DNA of 9,865 nt from JAENVT01 sp040005915 (GTDB lineage Bacteria; Actinomycetota; Acidimicrobiia; Acidimicrobiales; Ilumatobacteraceae): contig JBDTYA010000295.1 of the NCBI GenBank assembly GCA_040005915.1, positions 1 through 9,865 on the forward strand. Direction: 5' to 3'. The position numbers and the translations under genes are program-made. The notes under the pieces are model-generated. The model saw only the letters and a list, made by a program, of their open reading frames with translations, did no database searches and was not told where the DNA came from. The first letter of the stretch is position 1. Each line of letters begins with the position of its first letter. Positions 5,834 to 9,865 of the stretch are shown here, in pieces.

Positions 5834-7387
5834 TCAGATCGCCCGCCCGGCCGCGTTCCAGTACTCGTCTTTCAGCAGCCGCTTGTAGAGCTTGCCGGTC
5901 GGATGCCGCGGCAGCTCCTCACGAAAGTCGATCGACCGCGGGCACTTGATGTCGGCCAGTTCCGAACGGCAGAAGGCCATCAGCTCCAGGGCCAGCGACA
6001 CCGATTCGCCGGCTGACGCCGGCATGGCCAAAGGTTGCACCACTGCCTTGACCTCTTCGCCGAAGTCGTCGTTGGGGACGCCGAACACGGCGACGTCGAC
6101 AACCTTGGGGTGCATCACCAACACGTTCTCGACCTCCTGAGGATAGACGTTGACGCCTCCGCTGATGATGAGGAACGCCTTGCGGTCGGTGAGGTACAAG
6201 AAGTTGTCGTCGTCGAGGTAACCGACGTCGCCGAGCGTGCTCCAGCCGTTGGCATGACGCGACGACGAGGTCTTCTCGGCATCGTTGTGGTACTCGAACG
6301 TGGCGCCCCCCTCGAAGTAGACGGTCCCCGGTTCCCCGTTGGGCAGCTCGTCACCGTCGTCGTCGCAGATGTGCACCACGCAGCCGATCGGTGTCCCGAC
6401 CGTGCCCTCGTGCGTCAACCACATCTCGCTGTTGCAGTACACGAAGCCGTTGCCCTCGGTGCCTGCGTAGTACTCGTGCAGCACCGGACCGAACCACTCG
6501 ATGATCTGCCGCTTCACCGGCACGGGACACGGTGCTGCGGCGTGGATCATGCAGCGCATCGAGCCGACGTCGTACCTGTCCCGCACCGCTGGATCGAGCT
6601 TCAACAACCGCACGAACATGGTCGGCACGACCTGGGTGATGGTCGCCCGATGGCGCTCGATCAGTTGCAGGTACCACTCCGCATCGAAGTGTTCCATCGC
6701 CACGAGGGTCGCCCCGATCGCCTGCGCGCCAAGGCCGAAACGCAATGGAGCAGCGTGGTAGAAGGGCGCTGGTGAGAGGTAGACGCTTTCGTCGGTCGCG
6801 CCGAACATTATTTGCATCAGCGGGGCTACACCGCCAGGCGTTGACTCGAGCGGTAGGGACACGAACGGCTTGGTGATGCCCTTCGGACGACCGGTCGTAC
6901 CCGACGAGTAGAGCATGTCGATGCCGGCTACACGCGGCTCGTCGAGCGGGTCGGCCGACCGGGCGGCGACGGCGACTTCGTAGGATTCGTGCCCATCGAC
7001 GACGCCGTCGAGCATCAGCCTGACCACAACGGCAGGCGTATCGGCGACGATGTCGGAGGCCTGTTCGGCCTTGTGCTTCGAGACGATGAAGACCTTGGCG
7101 GCACAGTCGTTGATGATGTACTTCAACTCGCTGCTCGTCAGCCGGCTCGAGCAGGCGGTGTAGACGGCGCCGGCGTACTGGCAACCCCACAACACCTCGA
7201 AGTACCGATCGTGGTTCTCCATGCAGATCGCCACGTGGTCGCCGGGCTGCACCCCCACATCGCGTAGCAGGCGGCTGAGCCGATTGGCGGCGGCATCGAG
7301 CTCGGCGAACGTCTGCGTGAAGCCGGACCCGGCCATGATCAGTGCCGGCTTGTGAGGTTGCGACTCGACGAACGCGCCCGGGTACAC
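5834..7387 (-). CDS. AMP-forming acyl-CoA synthetase / fatty-acid-CoA ligase (FadD-like)
   Basis: The 517-residue protein is an ANL-superfamily adenylating enzyme that would activate a carboxylic acid with ATP and load it on CoA. In order it shows the phosphate-binding loop SSGTTGRPKG (161-170), the A5 motif YYAGTEGNG (306-314), the ribose-binding aspartate in LGDVGYLD (385-392), the hinge and A8 region DRKAFLIISGGVNVYPQEVE (401-420) and the A10 lysine K499 in HPTGKLYKR. YAGTEGNG followed by a cysteine-asparagine pair resembles mycobacterial FadD4-type ligases, from memory; the substrate could be a fatty, steroid or aromatic acid. The frame stays open to 7639, but the first 84 codons there cross the opposite gene and look like composition-driven noise. 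GTG at 7387 puts MYPGAF at the start, matches the family N-terminus and has TACCTT 7 bases upstream. It is convergent with the oxidoreductase gene, 23 bases apart. Confidence 0.93.
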   Translation of the reverse strand: MYPGAFVESQPHKPALIMAGSGFTQTFAELDAAANRLSRLLRDVGVQPGDHVAICMENHDRYFEVLWGCQYAGAVYTACSSRLTSSELKYIINDCAAKVFIVSKHKAEQASDIVADTPAVVVRLMLDGVVDGHESYEVAVAARSADPLDEPRVAGIDMLYSSGTTGRPKGITKPFVSLPLESTPGGVAPLMQIMFGATDESVYLSPAPFYHAAPLRFGLGAQAIGATLVAMEHFDAEWYLQLIERHRATITQVVPTMFVRLLKLDPAVRDRYDVGSMRCMIHAAAPCPVPVKRQIIEWFGPVLHEYYAGTEGNGFVYCNSEMWLTHEGTVGTPIGCVVHICDDDGDELPNGEPGTVYFEGGATFEYHNDAEKTSSSRHANGWSTLGDVGYLDDDNFLYLTDRKAFLIISGGVNVYPQEVENVLVMHPKVVDVAVFGVPNDDFGEEVKAVVQPLAMPASAGESVSLALELMAFCRSELADIKCPRSIDFREELPRHPTGKLYKRLLKDEYWNAAGRAI

Positions 7388-7394
7388 GGCGGCG

Positions 7395-7400
7395 AAGGTA
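7395..7400 (-). promoter_or_regulatory. Putative -10 element (leaderless) of the acyl-CoA ligase; decides its GTG start
   Basis: The minus strand reads TACCTT, then CGCCGCC (7 bases), then GTG at 7387. It is the mirror image of the plus-strand TACCTT at 7413-7418, 12 bases away. No Shine-Dalgarno sequence is visible. The position supports the shorter ligase start. Confidence 0.5.
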
Positions 7401-7412
7401 GCAGTCCGGCGG

Positions 7413-7418
7413 TACCTT
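7413..7418 (+). promoter_or_regulatory. Putative -10 element (leaderless) of the SirB1-like / flavin reductase operon
   Basis: TACCTT is followed by GCACGG (6 bases) and the ATG at 7425. With the opposing box it forms AAGGTA-N12-TACCTT, so the upstream promoter regions of the two divergent units occupy the same DNA and one regulator could govern both. Confidence 0.5.
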
Positions 7419-7424
7419 GCACGG

Positions 7425-8093
7425 ATGGACCCGGCCACTCGGTTCGCCGAGATCGTCAATGGTGCGTCAGCGGAGCGACACCTCGACCTGCTCTGCGCAC
7501 TCGTGGCCACCGCTATCGACCGCGATGCCGACATCTCGTCGATCATCCTAGGTCTCGACAGGATCGCCGATCGATGTCCCGCGACGTTCGAGGGGATCGT
7601 CGACACGTTGTTCGCCTCGGGCATGTTCACCGGTGACAACGACGACTACCACGACCCGCGCAACTCCCTGCTCCACGAGGTGCTGACGCGGCGAGTCGGC
7701 ATGCCGATCACGCTCAGCGTCGTGGCGATCGAGGTCGGCAAGCGACTCGGTGTGCCGATCCGCGGTGTCGGCCTTCCCGGCCACTTCGTGATCCGCGACA
7801 AGCAGTCGGGAACGTTCGCCGATCCGTTCGGCCGCGGCTTGCGCTACGACGAGCCTGGGATGGTCACTTCCTGGAAGAACCGCGTCGGCAGCGACGCCAC
7901 GTTCCGCCCGGCGATGTTCGCGCCGACCAGCGCTCACGAGATCATGTTGCGGATCCTCAACAACCTGAAGCAAAGCCTGGTCCCGCGCGATCAACCGGTG
8001 CTGCTCGCCAGGCTGGTGCCGCTGCGCGAAGCGTTCCCCGAGCTCGCCTCGGAGCGCGCCGAACACCGTCGATGGATGCGACACTTCAACTGA
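7425..8093 (+). CDS. SirB1-type transglutaminase-fold protein lacking the catalytic cysteine
   Basis: The 222-residue product matches the transglutaminase-like SirB1 family (Transglut_core2 type). Key blocks are YHDPRNSLLHEVLTRR (75-90), GMPITLSVVAIEVGKRLG (92-109), GVGLPGHFVIR (114-124) and FADPFG (131-136). The fold's usual Cys-His-Asp triad maps to S98 (or T96), H120 and D133: histidine and aspartate remain, but no cysteine lies at the nucleophile site. As far as I recall this is common in this branch, so cross-linking or protease activity should not be assumed. E. coli SirB1 (YchA) is about 269 residues with a helical repeat-like C-terminus; here that tail is shorter, ending in a helical HEIMLRILNNLKQSLV-type segment (171-186) and a basic end. 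Its function in the cell is not established. The TGA stop overlaps the ATG of the next gene (TGATG), indicating coupling to the flavin-reductase-like protein. Confidence 0.9.
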   Translation: MDPATRFAEIVNGASAERHLDLLCALVATAIDRDADISSIILGLDRIADRCPATFEGIVDTLFASGMFTGDNDDYHDPRNSLLHEVLTRRVGMPITLSVVAIEVGKRLGVPIRGVGLPGHFVIRDKQSGTFADPFGRGLRYDEPGMVTSWKNRVGSDATFRPAMFAPTSAHEIMLRILNNLKQSLVPRDQPVLLARLVPLREAFPELASERAEHRRWMRHFN

Positions 8094-8674
8094 TGATCGA
8101 CGCCACAATCAAGCGCAGCCTCGGCCAGATGATGAAGGGCGTCCAGGTGGTCGGGGCACACCATGACGGCGTCACCCGCGCCTACTGCAGCCACTGGGTG
8201 TGCCAGGTCAGTTTCGAAGAGCCCATCGTGATGGCCAGCGTGTCGCCGAAGCACGACACCCATCCGCTGATCGCTGCCAGCGGCGAGTTCGCCGTCAGCA
8301 TCCTCGCCGGAGACCAGGTCGACGTGGGTCAGTACTTCTCCTATCCGGGCCGCAAGTTCCGCTACATCGCCGAGGAGTACCTCGAGACCATCCCCGGCAC
8401 CCGACTGCCGGTCGTGCGCAACTGCATCGCCTGGCTCCGTTGCGAGACGTTCGAGGTCAAACCGATGGTCGATCACGAGCTCTTCTTCGCCCGTGTCATC
8501 GCCGTCGGCGCGGGCCGCTTGAAGGAGCCGCCCTTGCTATACTCCAGCCGGCTGGGCTGGCGGATCACGGGCGACAAGGCCCGCGAACCGGGACGCAGCA
8601 TTCGCGACGAACTGCTCGAACGGCTGGCTGCGGCCGGTTTCGACGAACCCGCCGATGCTGACGACGACCAGTAG
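8093..8674 (+). CDS. Flavin reductase-like FMN-binding split-barrel protein
   Basis: The 193-residue product fits the flavin reductase-like domain: GVQVVGAHHDGVTRAYCSHW (16-35) corresponds to the 'VV..DG..GFT.SS' strand, followed by FEEPIVMASVSPKH (41-54), HPLIAASGEFAVSIL (57-71), DHELFFARVIAVG (127-139) and PLLYSSRLGW (147-156). Such proteins bind FMN or FAD and either pass reduced flavin to a monooxygenase or act as reductases themselves. The true start is probably ATG at 8093, which overlaps the upstream stop as TGATG; the ATG at 8072, seven codons earlier, would lie inside the SirB1-like gene and adds nothing family-like. No ribosome site is visible, consistent with coupling. A luciferase-like monooxygenase lies some 7 kb away on the other strand, but nothing here ties the two together. 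The acidic C-terminal tail (EPADADDD) is variable and likely disordered. Confidence 0.9.
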   Translation: MIDATIKRSLGQMMKGVQVVGAHHDGVTRAYCSHWVCQVSFEEPIVMASVSPKHDTHPLIAASGEFAVSILAGDQVDVGQYFSYPGRKFRYIAEEYLETIPGTRLPVVRNCIAWLRCETFEVKPMVDHELFFARVIAVGAGRLKEPPLLYSSRLGWRITGDKAREPGRSIRDELLERLAAAGFDEPADADDDQ

Positions 8675-8722
8675 GCCATCAGCGCCAGGACGACCGGCTC
8701 TGGTGTGTTTGTAGCGCGCCAG

Positions 8723-8728
8723 TAGCGT
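8723..8728 (+). promoter_or_regulatory. Putative -10 element (leaderless) of the acyl-CoA dehydrogenase gene
   Basis: TAGCGT is followed by 8 bases (TGCCGACC) and the ATG at 8737. It lies in the 62-base gap after the flavin-reductase-like gene, so the dehydrogenase probably has its own transcript. No clear -35 element was found. Confidence 0.45.
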
Positions 8729-8736
8729 TGCCGACC

Positions 8737-9865
8737 ATGACCGCCACAGAGACCCAAGCGCAAGCGGACGAAGAGATCGTCGACGACCTCGTCACGGAGT
8801 TGCTCGCAGAATGCGACCCGGGTTCGCACGACGCGGTGACGTTCCTGGGGGCGCAGTTCGACAAGGGACTGGCGTGGGTCAACTTCCCTGTGGGCAACGG
8901 TGGCCTCGGCCTCAACGCCAAGCTGCAACGGGTCGTCAACGAGCGAGTGTTCGCCGCCGGCGGTCCGAACCCGTACTACCGCAACCCGATCGGCTATGGC
9001 ATGTGTGGCCCGACGGTCGCCGTGTGGGGCAGCGATGAGCAGAAGAAGCGCTACCTGCGGCCCTTGTTCACCGGGGAGGAGATCTGGTGCCAGCTGTTCA
9101 GCGAGCCCGGCGCCGGTTCCGACTTCGCCGGCCTCGCGGCGAAGGGTGTGCGCGACGGAGACGAGTGGATCGTCAACGGCCAGAAGGTGTGGACCACGCT
9201 GGCCCACCTGTCGCGCTTCGGCCTGCTGGTGGTGCGCACCGATTCCGAGGCCGTGAAGCACGCCGGGCTCACCGCGTTCGTGGTCGACATGCACGCACCC
9301 GGCGTCGAGGTGCGGCCACTCCGTCAGATGACCGGCGAGGCCGAGTTCAACGAGGTCTATTTCACCAACACGCGCATCCCCGATTCCGAACTGCTCGGTA
9401 ATCCGGGAGACGGATGGCGTGTGTCGCTGACGACGCTGATGAACGAGCGCGTATCGATCGGCGGCACCATGCCTGCCAAGGGCAGTGGCACGATCCAGGC
9501 CTTGACCGCGACGTGGGCCGACCTTCCCGAGGAGCGCAAGGATGCAGCGTCGCGCGACGAGGTGATGAAGTTGTGGTGCCGTGCCGAGGTGCTGCGGCTC
9601 ACCAACATCCGTGCCAATCAGAACCGCAAGATGGGCGATCCGGGGCCGGAGGGTTCGATCGGCAAGATGGCGTTCGCCGACCTCAACAAGGACATCTACG
9701 CCAAGGTCGTCGACCTGATGGGTGCGGAGGGCATGCTCTACGGCAGCTACGAGATGGTTCGCCCCGAGCATGCGATGGCGTTCGAGTACATGCAGAAGGC
9801 CTTCCTGCGCAGCCGTGCCAACTCGATCGAAGGAGGCACCACCGAAGTGATGAAGAACATCCTCG
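8737..9865 (+). CDS. Acyl-CoA dehydrogenase (FadE-like), 3' end cut by window edge
   Basis: The frame from ATG at 8737 is open to the right edge and gives 376 residues of an acyl-CoA dehydrogenase, the flavoprotein that introduces the alpha-beta double bond in acyl-CoA beta-oxidation and passes electrons to ETF. Visible motifs are the substrate- and FAD-contacting SEPGAGSD (122-129), KVWTT (150-154), the beta-domain MTGEAEFNEVYF region and the C-terminal SIEGGTTEVMKNI, in which E365 aligns with the catalytic base glutamate of the medium-chain enzyme (its YEGT motif). Only about 10-25 residues should be missing. The chain-length or branched-substrate class cannot be told. It lies in the same direction as the SirB1-like/flavin reductase pair, 62 bases downstream, with its own TAGCGT box. 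Together with the ligase it suggests acid activation followed by oxidation, though the two are on opposite strands. Confidence 0.94.
   Translation, partial: MTATETQAQADEEIVDDLVTELLAECDPGSHDAVTFLGAQFDKGLAWVNFPVGNGGLGLNAKLQRVVNERVFAAGGPNPYYRNPIGYGMCGPTVAVWGSDEQKKRYLRPLFTGEEIWCQLFSEPGAGSDFAGLAAKGVRDGDEWIVNGQKVWTTLAHLSRFGLLVVRTDSEAVKHAGLTAFVVDMHAPGVEVRPLRQMTGEAEFNEVYFTNTRIPDSELLGNPGDGWRVSLTTLMNERVSIGGTMPAKGSGTIQALTATWADLPEERKDAASRDEVMKLWCRAEVLRLTNIRANQNRKMGDPGPEGSIGKMAFADLNKDIYAKVVDLMGAEGMLYGSYEMVRPEHAMAFEYMQKAFLRSRANSIEGGTTEVMKNIL

Noticed and set aside
8473..9771. 432-codon open frame on the minus strand opposite the acyl-CoA dehydrogenase
   Set aside because: Its translation has no recognisable domain, and the plus strand carries an unmistakable acyl-CoA dehydrogenase. 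Long antisense frames are expected in GC-rich genes because of third-position bias.
1..9865. A previously undescribed multi-gene system (defence, secondary metabolism, mobile element)
   Set aside because: Every full gene except the small membrane protein belongs to a familiar metabolic or fold family, strands alternate, and there are no repeats, integrases, transposases, nucleases or assembly-line enzymes. Calling a novel system here would be overreach.

Overview
The window is GC-rich (roughly two-thirds G+C by eye), densely coded chromosomal DNA. It reads like an aerobic high-GC actinobacterium. The luciferase-like monooxygenase, FadE-like acyl-CoA dehydrogenase and FadD-like ligase all have an actinobacterial flavour. 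Most transcription units appear to start with a -10-like hexamer (mostly TANNNT) only 6-8 bases before the start codon and without a Shine-Dalgarno sequence, the arrangement of actinobacterial leaderless genes. An Acidimicrobiia-type lineage such as Ilumatobacter relatives is a guess from style, not a demonstrated placement.

Layout from left to right: a partial LLM-class flavin monooxygenase (minus, runs off the left edge); a gamma-glutamyltransferase-fold Ntn hydrolase of the non-canonical type (minus); divergent from it, a small four-helix membrane protein (plus) whose 3' end overlaps the 3' end of a glycerophosphodiester phosphodiesterase (minus); divergent from that, an aldehyde dehydrogenase translationally coupled (ATGA) to a Gfo/Idh/MocA oxidoreductase (plus); convergent to those, an AMP-forming acyl-CoA ligase (minus); divergent from the ligase, a SirB1-type transglutaminase-fold protein coupled (TGATG) to a flavin-reductase-like protein (plus); and finally a partial acyl-CoA dehydrogenase (plus, runs off the right edge). 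No gene-free stretch exceeds about 65 bases. I saw no tRNA, rRNA, insertion sequence, CRISPR array, prophage or defence gene.

The genes look like ordinary catabolic and housekeeping functions: acyl-CoA activation and oxidation, aldehyde and polyol or sugar oxidation, and phosphodiester hydrolysis. They do not form one obvious pathway. The most unusual content is regulatory. Three divergent gene pairs are driven from very compact promoter regions, two with overlapping back-to-back -10 elements and one in which the two -10 boxes form a perfect 6-bp inverted repeat. These elements also decide two start codons (GTG at 2333 and GTG at 7387) that a longest-frame rule would misplace. No convincing new multi-gene system is present.
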